NCBI GenBank assembly: GCA_027579435.1
Contig: JANBPK010000739.1
Location: 62,001-126,000 of the forward strand
Reading direction: 5' to 3'
Source: Candolleomyces eurysporus
Taxonomy: Eukaryota > Basidiomycota > Agaricomycetes > Agaricales > Psathyrellaceae
Length of the DNA stretch: 64,000 bases
Both the position numbers and the translations under genes were made by a program. Below the pieces are notes generated by a model. It saw only the letters and a program-made list of their open reading frames with translations, made no database searches and was not told the origin of the DNA. Shown here one piece after another: positions 10,902 to 21,972 of this stretch (its first letter is position 1; every line of letters begins with the position of its first letter).

Positions 10902-12649
10902 ATGGCCAGTCCTCTGCTCCTCATGGAAATGCCTGTTGAGGTGNTGCAACGGGTGCTTGTCCATTGCCATCCCCGAGAAGCTTCTATGTTTTCCCAGGCA
11001 TCTCGTGCAGCCCATAATCTCATTTACCTCTCGGATGACCAGTATCTTTGGCGCCAACTCTACCTTAATTATCCCTTCGACCACCCAGAGGTAGCGGAAC
11101 ATCGTCGATTNGAACAGAATGTTAAATTTTCATTGGAGCCACAACGCATCAAGTACAGTGAACGGCTTATTGGCTTGATAAAAGCTGAAAGAGCCGCTTC
11201 CAACCCCCCACCCACCATCGCGGAGGAAACGGATGCTTTAAATGCTTTGATATCTCTCGCACAGGACCTGCCGGTGTACAGCGACACCGACTGCCTATCT
11301 TTCAATGTCGAATGGCTGGAGAAGACCCTCGAGAACGCACCCTTACTTACCCAGCCCCACTCCACACGTAGTCCGAATGACGACCAAGGGGAAAGGGAGA
11401 GCCTAAGGGCACGACTCCGGTGCTACCTTCGCTCATCCTTCAAGGATGTCGAAGTCGTGCTCTCGAAATCACAGGAAGAATTCTTTGTCACTAAACGCAA
11501 CAGGAGCCGTTGCTTTGTGTACAACCTCCGAAACTACACCAAAGAGAGTCGATGGGGTCCATTCACACCTGACAACCGTGTCAACTGGGTCCATGTAGAG
11601 CACCTCATGAACGTGGTTTGGATGAACCTCTGTGAATACCCTCTCCGCGCCTTGTTGCGGCCAAGGATTGGGTTTGGCGCCGTGCGCCCACACTCGGCCA
11701 CAGGAAACTATTTGACTGGCGATTGGGCAGGAGTTGAAGGTGATCATCACTCCTGCTGCATATTCTCGCCTATCTTACCCTTATTCAAACAGGTGTCTGG
11801 AGAAGATATGTCTGTTTTATGGATTATAGGTTCGTGTAGGTTCAACTATTCGACCAAGCCATTCCTTACTGACTCCTTACACTTTCGAAAGTGATCTGAT
11901 CTGTATGTCCATCCTCGATCTCTCTTGTCTACTTATATGTCTTACTATGATTGCCATCCACAGCCTACAATCTACTTGTAAATATCCCAGCTAGCGTTTT
12001 ATCTCTGTGCTGACGACTTTACACCAGCATGCAGACAGCGAAGGCCCCCTTCACGAAAGCTTCTTCACCGATCCATTATTCAGAGAAGCCACTCGCTTGT
12101 TGGAAGTCACCCTAAAAATAGTAGACTCGTCGATCTTGGCAGGTTTGAGCTTCGAACTTCCTAAATTCGCCCAAGAAAACTGTCGTCGCCCTCCAATCTT
12201 CTTCAGAGGCTCATCGAAGGGACCAGAAGGTACGGAATCGGTGATCAAGGGCTGTGTCTATGAAGAGGAAGATGGTAGTATCAGGTGGCGATTTGTAAGA
12301 GTTCGTACTTGCCATTTTGCTTTTGAAGACTCTCAGCTGAATTCTCTTCGTTTAGGAGTCCATATACGACAGCTCTCCACAATGGAGGTAAGTTCGTTGC
12401 TCTCTCAATATTCTGAACCTGTTACGAGCAAGTCACATTTCAGTTCGAGTGGGGTTCAAATCGGGGATATAGGAAGTGCCATTGGCGTCATCGGCATTTG
12501 GACGACCACAGTGCATGACGAGGACGACCCAGTTGGTATGATCTGGTTGTATGTGTGGCTCAAGTACGCTGGCTAATACATTCATAGGTCCTTTTTGGTT
12601 GTTCAAAAACGATGAGCACACGGAAACACCCGTCATGGACTACACCTAA
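10902..12649 (+). CDS. F-box-like protein with micro-exons
   Basis: Probable substrate adaptor of an SCF ubiquitin ligase. Start MASPLLLMEMPVEV leads into a short F-box: LMEMPVEVXQRVLVHCHPRE, SQASRAAHNL, DDQYLWRQLY. The body has WVHVEHLMNVVWMNLCEYPL, a C-terminal GVWRRYVCFMDY and a segment GVQIGDIGSAIGVIGIWT that ends GPFWLFKND. Exons are 10902-11739, 11793-11829, 11892-11902, 11964-11977, 12028-12294, 12356-12387, 12444-12535 and 12588-12649: 1353 nt, 450 residues. Two exons are only 11 and 14 nt. The frame closes exactly only if both are used. The substrate is unknown; families like this are expanded in mushrooms. Confidence 0.82.
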
Positions 12650-12746
12650 AGTGGCCATTGGCTGAATGTATTGCGTGTATGGAAGGCGATTTTTCCAGAG
12701 AATATGAAGAAATGACCGGCGTGTATCTTACATTTGTGCTAGTAAT

Positions 12747-13829
12747 CTACAAGGCCTTTTTGAAGAACTCAATCAACTTTCCGTAGACCTCCTCATACCT
12801 GCATCAACCGTCAACAATAGCTAATTTATCAAAAGAATGCACTTACTCTCGTTTGTTTTCTTCGTTATTCAAGTCTCCACGCGCCGCGGCCCAGCCGTGG
12901 AACATGTTCTTGTAGTATTTGTGGTCATTCAGACTCGCAAACGACTTCTTTCCAATGACGTCAAGAATCTTGTTATACTGCAGGAGTGGTGAGTACTTTT
13001 GGCCAAATTTGAATTTCTGGGATGGTACACCAACCTCGTCTTCGGACTCATCGTGGGAGACGTAAATGGCAAGAGGGATAGTGAGTTTCTCAGCATCATC
13101 CACGGAGAGCATACTACAATTTGAGTGAGCCGAGAAATTTTACGGTCCATGACAGGAAGGCTCACGCAGGGTGGATGATGGAAGCCGCGGCGAAGGGGGT
13201 GTTTTCACCCGCTGCAGAGACAACGACCTTTCCGCCTACCGGCAATTGAGAGGGCAGGTCAAGTAGGACCCGAATCCATTGTACTCACCCCAGCAGAAGC
13301 CATAGATTCCAACATTTTTGGCGCCTTGGGACTTCAGATAGTTGCCGAACTTGGTCAGTTTGGCGATAGCCTTTGGGGGACTGGCGGTGCCACCAAAGAA
13401 AGCTTGAATATCAGCCTTGTCCTGATCTGTCTTTGGGGGATATTTGCTGCTAGGAAACGCCTCATTTGGCTCAAAAAAGTCTGGCATGTACACGGTAGTG
13501 TTCAAGTTGGATGCGACGATGTCAGCGCCCTGCTGGGTCTGCGGGAAGTACCTGAATTTACCGATTTAACCGGTGCAGTTGCAGTCGCGAGGAATGATGT
13601 CAACCCACCCAAATATATCGAAAACACAGACGATAGCATTATCGCTCTTCTCGGGACCGGCGACATAGACTTTCTGAAAGTCTCCCAATGATTTAAAGGT
13701 CCCCTTTGGCTGATAGTCGGCCTGCACGGGGGGAATGTTGCAGCAGGCCTTGTTGGTGTTGTGTATGGCGGTGGACATGGTTGCTGAGCGGGGCAGATGG
13801 GAGAGAACAGCTCGGAGTCGTGAAAGCAT
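12747..13829 (-). CDS. Dienelactone hydrolase family protein
   Basis: An alpha/beta-hydrolase of the carboxymethylenebutenolidase type. The likely triad is the Cys of GIYGFCWG, the Asp of YVSHDESED and the His of NMFHGWAAARGD. Other family signatures are YVAGPEKSDNAIVCVFDIFG, ADIVASNLNTTVYMPDFF and AAASIIHP. Several short introns separate the exons; the last exon reads YEEVYGKLIEFFKKAL. There are two candidate starts, 13829 (MLSRLRAVLSHLPRSAT, presequence-like) and 13778 (MSTAIHNTNKACC), so a mitochondrial and a cytosolic form are both possible. The substrate is not predictable. It is convergent with the F-box gene. Confidence 0.9.
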
Positions 13830-13957
13830 TGGTCGTTGGAGATTCCATCATAGGGCCTCCGCTTCCCCTTCCCGTTTCCGCTGATGATGTCATCTCAAGT
13901 CACGATCACGTGAATCCAATATAACACGTCCACAGAACGATCGAGTCGACGATTCTT

Positions 13958-15375
13958 ATGGACTCTTTAATCACTTCCTACTTTTCCAAAGTCTCTTCCA
14001 AGCCTCGAAATGTGCCCTCAGAATCCAGGAAGAGACGCTCTTCAAAGTTTGACGTGGACGAGGAGGACGTAGAAGCGCCGGCGAGCGCGAAGAAACGACC
14101 CAAGGCTGCCCTGCCGAACAAAGCACCGTCTGACGGTCAAGCAGGGACTAAGAAGGCACGACGACTAAGAACACCAGTGAATGAAGATATAGCCCAGACT
14201 CCTGGAGCATCTTCCTCGAAGGTGGAACAACTGGATCCCATTCAACTTTTATCAGTTGACGTGGTCAAAAAGGAGGAAGCCCCCNACCAAACCTCTCCAG
14301 CTTTCTCCGTCCTCCTCGACAAGCTCGAGACTCTTGTCACGGGAGGAATCAGCTCTACCTGCTACACCTCAACATGTTCGCCGACCTGCTTCGGTTGCGG
14401 TCACCCCAATGCGAAACCGATTGAACCCACTTTCTCAATCCTACTCGGAGGAAACGGTCGGCTCTTCTCAAAGTCAAGAGGAAGACGAGGACCTCGACGT
14501 GACGAATCCTAACTCGAATATTTTCTGCACGCCCAGAAGTAATCGAGTAGGGGTGGCGGCTTGGGATAGTCCAGGTGAAGAAGCTGAGGGTTTTGTGTCT
14601 CCGCGCATCGTGATGTCGTCCCAAAGCCAGTACCTGGTCGGAACATTCTCCTCCCCGATTCCTTTCAAGCTTGAGACAAGCTCCTGGGAGGAGTCCGAAG
14701 ATTTTATTCCAAGCTCTCAGACCCAGGAGAGGGAGCTGGAGTCATTGTCCCAAATCCAGGCCAGGACTGGGTGGGGCACTGCATTGAGGTTGGTGTTTAT
14801 GGTCCTTTCAACTGGCAGTGCGCTGAAGCATTCGACCAGTTCCACCCCCGAATCTCGCACGGTGGTTAGAGATTCGTCATTCTCAAAAGAGCTGCCTCTT
14901 CGAAGTTTGAGTCTTGCAGAGGACGATATGGAGGAAGCTCTTGTATCACCGCTCGAAGATGTGCACGAACCGGCCCAACAAGAGGATATCACAAACCAGA
15001 TAGCCACCAGTCCTATAGAGCCCTCCCGTAACTCATCTCAGCACTTTTCAAAGCGGTCTATCTCCGCCTCGTCTCCCGTCTCTCATCCGACATCCTATTC
15101 ATCTCAACTAGCTAATCCTGTCCGGCGGTCACCTTCTCCTCCAACTTTCCCTGAATCACAGACTCAGTCACAGACCCAAGAACAGACACTCATGAGTCAA
15201 ACCCAAGAAGAATCTATGCCTATGCCCTACGGTCTTCCGTCTCAAATTATGGCCTTTGACAGCATGTTCCAAGGGGACGAGAGTTACCCGCCCGATTTCC
15301 CTGAGTCGCTACGAATTGTGAGTACTTCAATCGACTTGTTTGCAACATTTCAATTAACCGTTACCTCAACAGTAA
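13958..15375 (+). CDS. Unrecognised Ser-rich protein with an SQ/TQ cluster
   Basis: I do not recognise this family. Best model: exon 13958-14260, intron 14261-14300 (40 nt), exon 14301-15317, intron, then TAA at 15373-15375; 440 residues. The start MDSLITSYFSK resembles a non-canonical N-terminal PCNA-interacting motif (aliphatic residue followed by an aromatic pair). Lys/Arg-rich segments follow, such as SRKRRSSKF and KKRPKAALP, suited to nuclear import. The rest is low-complexity and acidic/Ser-rich with 17 SQ or TQ dipeptides by my count, densest in ESQTQSQTQEQTLMSQTQEE. Such clusters are typical targets of ATM/ATR-type kinases. The short intron is inferred; an indel at the N at 14285 would explain the frame change as well. 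Confidence 0.55.
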
Positions 15376-16205
15376 CCATAACCGACTAGCATCGCTTTTC
15401 TTATTCAATACGGACTCCCTCTAGACATTGCACATACTAGTTTTCTAATCACAACTCGGACCCCTTCAATCTGTTTTTGACGCACGCCGCATTGTACATA
15501 CTCCGCATCCAGCATTGACTTTTGTTTTTGAATCTCACATATCTCTGTACATAGTTCTGTTAACCATAAAATATGTCTGTTCATGAATCGATTCCTGTCT
15601 GTTCCTCCTGCTTCTTGTCACGTGAGCTCTCAGAAGGGATATAAGCGGAACGCGCGAAAAATGGTTTCTTCAAAACTTTCACTTCAAGGCAGCTCTTTCG
15701 GTCCAAGGACTTTGCTAGAGCAACTCTTCTTCCTGGTTCCACACTGGTCAGGGTATTCGCTTTGAAGAAGATGGACGGGGGACAATTAAGCCGGAGCGAC
15801 TTCTATTGGCTACTGCTGCGGTGGTAGTGTAGGGGTTGCTTGACTATGTCCTCCAACAACCGATACAACTCTAGTCTTTGAATCATACTTACTATCGTAG
15901 CACTAGTTAGTTTATTGCAAATACTACATCTATGAAATCAGGGTGTACAGGAGGTTCAAAAAGCTACAGGATTCGACCGTCCGCCTTTCACGGATATAAC
16001 CTAGCGCAGAGTAGAAAATACTGCTAATAAATCCCACAAAGATGGCCCCACATTGAAGAAATCAATCTTGGATGGATGTAAATAAGCATGGAACGCGAAC
16101 AAGTATGTATACAGAGGGGTGGTGAGTAAGGTTTCCGCGGGTCGTAGTCGTTGTTCATTCATATGTCATTAATTTTTCTTTCATTCATAAGTTGGGGGCT
16201 GGAAA
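15376..16205. other. Intergenic, no gene recognised
   Basis: About 830 bp between the SQ/TQ-rich gene and the end of the membrane-protein gene, both of whose 3' ends lie here. The only open frame (60 codons near 15583-15765) has no recognisable content or splice context. AT-rich stretches suit 3' untranslated regions. I see no tRNA-like fold or repeat. Confidence 0.5.
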
Positions 16206-17163
16206 TTAGTGTCTTCTCTGCGCCATGATCGTGCTTGCAATCATGAACATCACAACAGTGAGGAACTCCATGATTTTACCGAGAACAAGGAAGAAAATCC
16301 AGTCTCCTACAACCGGGTTCATCTTGGAGAGGACTGGGTCGCTTGAGAGGGGATCACCAAAGATGGAGGGCGAGGACCATGCGGCCATGATGCCGTATGC
16401 GATGCGCACACCAAGGAAGGGAAGCGCCATGCCGATACCCCATAGAAGCTATATAAAATGTGTCAAAGCATGAGAATGGGAGGAAAAGTGGGCATATTTC
16501 TGGACTGAATACTTACGTTGCGGCGATAACTTCGGAGGTGCCATCGATAGGAAAATGTCCCAAAGAATGCGAGGATGAGGAGGACGTAGACGACGGCGTA
16601 AACGCAAGCGCCTGCGCGGCGCAGGATCCAACCGGTGTTCCCCGTATTTGGTGAAACTGGGCTTCCAAGGATTCCCCCAGCGATGGTGAGACCGAGTCCA
16701 ACAAGAGTTATGAGGCCGAATACCCGGAAGATGACTGTTACTCGTGGAATTTCACTGTATGTGTGTTGACCCCTGTGGAAATTTAAAAAATCAGCCTTTG
16801 ACTTGATACACCCAATGGACGTAGAGACGCACGCCATGCCCAGGAAACCCAACGTTGATAGCAGAAGCAATGCGAGTCCTGCTGGATCCAGGATATACGC
16901 AGCGAGGAAGAGGTTGGGGTCAGCTTCCGTTAATTGAGCTGCAAGCAAGACAGCGCCTCCTGCAATCCTTGCTACACAGCGTGTCAGAGATAGTTAAATT
17001 AAGAGTGCATATCAGACATACTCAGTGAGAAAAGCGAAAGGAAAAGCCATCCTGCATCTCGTCTGAGTGCATAGCGGAATACGAGATAGAGTGTCAGGCC
17101 TGCAAAGGGTGCATAAAAGGCAATCTGGGCTGCAGCAATTTTGCCGCGTTCGTCAAGAGGCAT
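16206..17163 (-). CDS. Polytopic membrane protein, DUF7702-like
   Basis: Predicted integral membrane protein with about seven helices and no known function. The start MPLDERGKIAAAQIAFYAPF is followed by helix-forming segments FAGLTLYLVFRYAL, AGWLFLSLF, GLALLLLSTLGFLGMACVS, VIFRVFGLITLVGLGLTIAG, VYAVVYVLLILAFFGTFSYRW and a last exon with WIFFLVLGKIMEFLTVVMFM ending MAQRRH. At least two introns occur, one after LFLSLFSLS and one before the last exon. Architecture and motif order recall the basidiomycete DUF7702 seven-helix family, which is often multicopy; that name is from memory of the family, not a search. Confidence 0.75.
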
Positions 17164-17414
17164 GATGTCGTGGGCACAGAGAAGGGACTAGGGAGGAGGA
17201 GTTTCGCAGGAGGAGGCCGCCAGAGAGAAGGCAGAGCGCTCAGCTTCAGAGCACTTGCACTTCGCCATGTTCGAATTTTCCTTTTCTGGCAAGTTCGCCC
17301 GCCTCGTGTCCTGCAAGATCGTGATCGAAGCACGTGCATCATCAGTCCCGCACTGCCACTACCCACCGAAGCCGGGGCTTGTCCACTGCTTCCCCTTCTG
17401 GAAGGCCAAAAATT

Positions 17415-19223
17415 ATGAGGCTCCCTCGTCGCGTTCCCTGGGCCAGCATCGCTGAGCTCGAGCAGGTCTGCTCCTGGATATACGCGGACGAAAACGACCA
17501 TGACTCCAAGATACTGGCAATAAACAGAGTACCTTCAACCCCCCNTTATTTTTGCTGTACTCTCGTCTGAATCAACTCCTTGCAGCTGTCAGCCTGGAAT
17601 GCGATCACAAAACTACCACACGCACTCGAGTCGACACTGTCGTTGCTGGTCGCTGTGACCCACGACAACCAGCATTCGCAGCTCTCGAACCTGTCCCTTC
17701 GCCAGAGTTATGCTGCCGCGATTATCAGACTCGTGAATGGCCTCGTGGATCCCTTGCAAGGCACCTACGCTCGATCAATAGCATCGATCGCGAACCAGCT
17801 GGGTTTGCCGTCCTGGCTTGTCGAATTGCGACATGCTGCAACGCACGAAGAACTTCCGAGCCTCTCTCTGCTCAGAGAAGCCGCGAGACAGGTGAGGGTA
17901 GCTGGTCAAGTACGAGCGTCCTAGTCTAACGGCGTCTCTCTCCCTCTTTCTCTCTCTCCCAGTCGTTGTCATGGTTATTACACAACTATTTCCTGCCTAC
18001 GATAAACCCCCAAGCGGAACCATCTACGCCCGCGCCCCCTCTCCGCCCCCTGAAACCCATCCTCAAACGGTACAAGGAATGTATGAAGATCGTTTCCCGC
18101 GATGCGTCATTGGCTTCCCAGTACAAACAGGAAATAGCGAGCTCAATGAAGGACATTGAGCGGTGGCTCGCTGAAGCCGGCGTTGCTGCGAACTTGTCCA
18201 TCGGAGAAGTAGGATGGGACCACCCCACAAACTCGGGCGGCACCAGCAGTCTGGCAGAACAAGACTCGAAAGAGAAATGGGCGCTGGATCGGCTCTGCGA
18301 TGAACTGCTGGAAAAGGGTGCGTTGGTCCCGCTATCCAAAAAGTGCGTTTTTACTTTTCGCCCGTTCAGCCACTGCACGTATACGAATTAAGCCTTTTTT
18401 CCTTGGTGGTTACGGTATTGACAGGAAGAGGACATCTTCCTCCGATGCCTTCTTACCTCCGAGCAATTCGATCGCCATCTGGGCACCGGTCCTCCAATTC
18501 ATTCAACTGCAACATACCGAATTCGCTCTAGTCTTGGCTAGTCGTATATGCTCACAGCTAGTGAACTCCGAGTTCTCCTCCTCGTCCAACAACAACAACA
18601 CACTCCAATCAGAGTCAGAGGTTAAATTAGATCCCTCATACCTCTCTTGTTTGGCCCGCTGGGCATCTTGGATCTGTGACTCGTTTCCAGACTCGACTCT
18701 GGACCTGCGCAGAGATATGGTTACGCAGCTGCTGCAAGACCTTGGCCGTGCTCTCCCGAATTCCAAAAGCGTCTCGAGGTATGTTATGTTATGCCCTTGA
18801 TTTGCCACCGGGCTATGTCATCCCCCAAAACAAAAACACTAAATTTGGTATTTCTCGCATCCCAGCGCTTTGGAACTGCTGACGATCCTGTGCAAGCGGA
18901 ATGCAGGGTTCGAGTCTATGCTGTCCTTGTTAACAAATCCTATGAAACGGAACGAGTCTCAGGTAATTAGTTCACTTATCGGTCATAAACCTCCGCGTTT
19001 GGAATTTACGATGTCGTTATCCTAGGGATGGACATCATCGGATCTGCACATCATGCAAGAAAGGCTGCGCAGTATCCAGAAATCCGCATCGTTACCTCAA
19101 CCAACAAAAGAACCACAGACGCAGCAGAAGGAAATCCCCAACCAGAGTTCTCAATCTGTCGCTAGCGGTTGGACGCTAGCCGGGGAGAACTGGCGGCCCT
19201 GCCCCATTGGCGTATTTGCATGA
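17415..19223 (+). CDS. LAS1: LAS1, pre-rRNA ITS2 endoribonuclease
   Basis: HEPN-domain nuclease that cuts the ITS2 spacer of pre-rRNA in complex with the kinase Grc3. Exons 17415-17528, 17586-17891, 17963-18342, 18425-18778, 18866-18962 and 19026-19223 total 1449 nt, 482 residues. The start MRLPRRVPWASIAELEQV fits Las1, with YADENDHDSKILAINRLSAW spanning the first intron. The catalytic HEPN motif RHAATH is at residues 120-125, in WLVELRHAATHEELPSL. The tail ends WRPCPIGVFA, matching the conserved Las1 C-terminal peptide that engages its kinase partner. All introns are canonical. Nucleolar location is expected from the family. Confidence 0.93.
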
Positions 19224-19529
19224 ATGATGATAAAGAGGAGGCGGTAGTATAGCGTCTATTAGGTCAATACATTATGCACTACTTGGGGAAAGGACAGACA
19301 ATTTTAGTACCCATGGGGGTCAGGATGACAGACATGCTACACGTAGCGTAGAAACTTGGTAGAAACCCAGAAAAAAACCCCCAAAAAATAGAGATGTATA
19401 GTGATATCAAAAAACGAAGGTGCGACTTGAAAGTGTCCTTCCGACATATGGTGCATAGTAATCACAGCAAGAAATGGTAGCAGCGGGTATCACTATAGTC
19501 GAAATATGAAAAAAGATGACATGAATAAA
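19224..19529. other. Convergent 3' intergenic region
   Basis: About 300 bp between the stops of LAS1 and the type I membrane protein gene. It is A/T-rich with short A runs (e.g. near 19371-19390), consistent with two converging 3' untranslated regions. No reading frame or repeat stands out. Confidence 0.5.
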
Positions 19530-21491
19530 TTAACCTTGAGGTGGACGCATGTAAGCATTGTCTCGAGGAGGCTTCCTGGCATGATCTGGCCGTCGCTGTT
19601 GTTGAAGGAACCCTGGAACACCTTGGGATTCTGATGTGACTGTTGTAGATGTCCCAGTGACATCGCTCAGGGCCTCATGGTGTGTCATTCGATCGCTCCC
19701 ACTGGGAGAAGTGGGGCCTGGAGGGGATGCTGGTGACCTGCCTTCAGGATATCTCGGTGGCAGCTCAACAATCTCTGTCCCATCTTCGTGGTATATCGTG
19801 ACGGGTGGAGCGTTGTTGTCATGATGGACGACATAGATCTTGTTCTCTAATCTTTGATTGCTGCCGGTGTCAGCTGTGCTTCCACGATTTGGACGAAGGT
19901 TGGTAGTCGAGGCCGGCGATGGGGAATTCGCAATGCGGCCATCCTCCATGGTAAAGGGTTCGATGAGATACTGGCTGTCCATTCGTCTGGATGACGGGTT
20001 ACTGTTCATCGGTGAACCTGAGGGGACTGAGTAATACTGAGATGCGGTATTGAACATGGAGAAGCGATGCGAACCATGATAGTCGCCACCGGAAAGGTCG
20101 ACCAGGTTTTCCGATTCCAAGGCCTTGATCTTTTTTCTTGTGATGAGGAACATAGTTGCAAGCCCGACGAATAGGCCCAAGAATAGTCCTCCAATTCCAG
20201 AGCCGACCGCAGCGCCCGGCGAAACTCCCCCGGATCTGTCGCAGGTACTCAGCAAAAGCGATCAAGGAGAAAATGATGTCGCTTACTTGGTAGTTGTGGA
20301 GTTCGCAGCTAAGCAGGCCTTGCCACCAGGTCCCGCACTATGCAGCAACCCATGAGACCACATGTTGCCTGCCGAGTCCGAGACGCCGATGAAAAATGGT
20401 GTTCCCCATGACAGATCTACAGTCCAGTTAAGACTCGGGCCATCTCCTGTGATGTTGTAAGGCGGATGCAGGGCTGGAGCGATCTAGCAAATAACTGAGC
20501 GCGAATCACAAGAGGATGGACGTTGCGGAATTACCGTGAAGGTATACGGTGGAGTTCCATTCTTTGGGCGGACCGAAATATCGGTACACTGACAGGGAGA
20601 ATGAGTTGTAGGAAATAAAAATAATTTGACAGCGGAAAAGCCCGCACCTCTTCAATCCAACCGTATCTAGAAATTGGTCCGTTATCGACAATGCCTTCGA
20701 CCTCAAGCTGGGGAGGAATGGTAGCATTTGCACAGCTTGCGACCGTAGTTGAGGGAATCACGGTGTAGGTGTCTTGGCACCCTCCAGTGTTCCCATTGCT
20801 GTCGTACTGAAAGATAATGCTGATCAGAAACGATGGAATGTGTATGATGGAGAGGAAGTGTCCTACCATACAGATTTGATACTGGTCAATCGAAGAACAT
20901 CAGTTAAATGTCAGAAAAGCTGGGAAGATGTTTAATACCATGGTACCAGGCGGGAAAGGGACCGCCCAATCCTACAAGGAAACCGTCAGTCCAACATGGG
21001 TGCGAACAGAAAGAAGGATACTGACATAACTAAGACCTGACCCAGCGGGTATGAGGATGGGCACAAGGAATAATCTGGCAGAGGATGAATAACGATGAAA
21101 ACGAGGCGAATGGGTCGGACTGACGAGGTGAAGACTTTAAGATAATAAGGAGGGACAGGGTTTGGACTTTGTGCGATGTCAGCGCGTCGGAAACAGGTAG
21201 GTCAAGGGACAGGGTACCTACCCCGTTGCTGCACTCCGCGACCATGTGATATGGATAGTGTCGCATTGTGCTTAAGAAAATGAGTGCGAGCGCGGGTCGA
21301 GAGGGAAGGAGACAAATACCAGTCACAGGTACGGGGAATGGGATGCCAGGGAAGGTTTGCGTTTGGATTGCCCATTCGAAGAAGAAGGACTGGGTGGGAT
21401 AATCGACGATGGCTAGGGCCGCTGGCAGCACACTGGCCAGGGCGAAGAAGAAGGCCAAGGCTGAGCGCCTGCGACAAAGAGCTGGGAACAT
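19530..21491 (-). CDS. Secreted-ectodomain type I membrane protein, function unknown
   Basis: Many small exons encode a signal peptide (MFPALCRRRSALAFFFALAS...ALA), an extracellular region, one membrane helix and a Ser/Pro-rich cytosolic tail. Ectodomain pieces are QCDTIHITWSRSAATG, DWAVPFPPGTM, SNGNTGGCQDTYTVI, PPYTFTV, PPYNITGDGPSLNWTVDLSW and FFIGVSDSAGN. The repeated PPYT/I and SDSAGN pattern suggests two related beta-sandwich modules. The helix is GIGGLFLGLFVGLATMFLI followed by the stop-transfer TRKKIK. The tail includes KIYVVHHDNNAPPVTIYHED and PPRYP. Proteins of this plan are common in mushroom genomes, possibly cell-wall sensors, but the role is unknown. N-glycosylation sequons are present. 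Confidence 0.75.
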
Positions 21492-21972
21492 TGGCGCTCT
21501 GGGGCAGGGAGTGCCGGACGGGAAAGAAGACAGACAGATAGAAAGAAGGAAAGCGGCGATGGGGCTAAAGTAATCAGGACTCGGCTGGCACTATGTTCGG
21601 TGGCAGTGTATGTAAGTGACCTCCCGGGCTGTGGTAGTCGCGTGCGAGACGCCCAACTAGCCAGAGAACAAACAATCCAGAAGTGTCGCCGTGTCCTGAT
21701 TCGTGCGTGGCTGTCGCTGGTGAAATTAAACCGATGCAGGCGTGGCAATCCAGGTCTTTCTCCAAAGAGTCTACAGCGGCTGCGTTGCAGAGTTCTATTT
21801 CCGCAATGCGCGCACTCGCACAGATTGGGTGCGGGTGCTGTACATGTGTGCCTGAATGTTACCCTCCGTCGGCCCGCACTGATCCGCTATTCCCCGGCCC
21901 GCCAACGGGCAAATCCAAAGTCGCTCGATCGCAGCGGCGCAGCTCACTCCGCGTCTTGCCCCACCACTCGAT
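21492..21972. other. Divergent promoter region, about 480 bp
   Basis: Spacer between the starts of the type I membrane protein (-) and the Ysc84/SH3 gene (+). Open frames here lack start context and family features. No clear TATA box, CRE or GATA cluster was noticed. Confidence 0.45.

Noticed and set aside
15583..15765. 60-codon plus-strand frame after the SQ/TQ-rich gene
   Set aside because: No features and no splice context; expected by chance in 830 bp.
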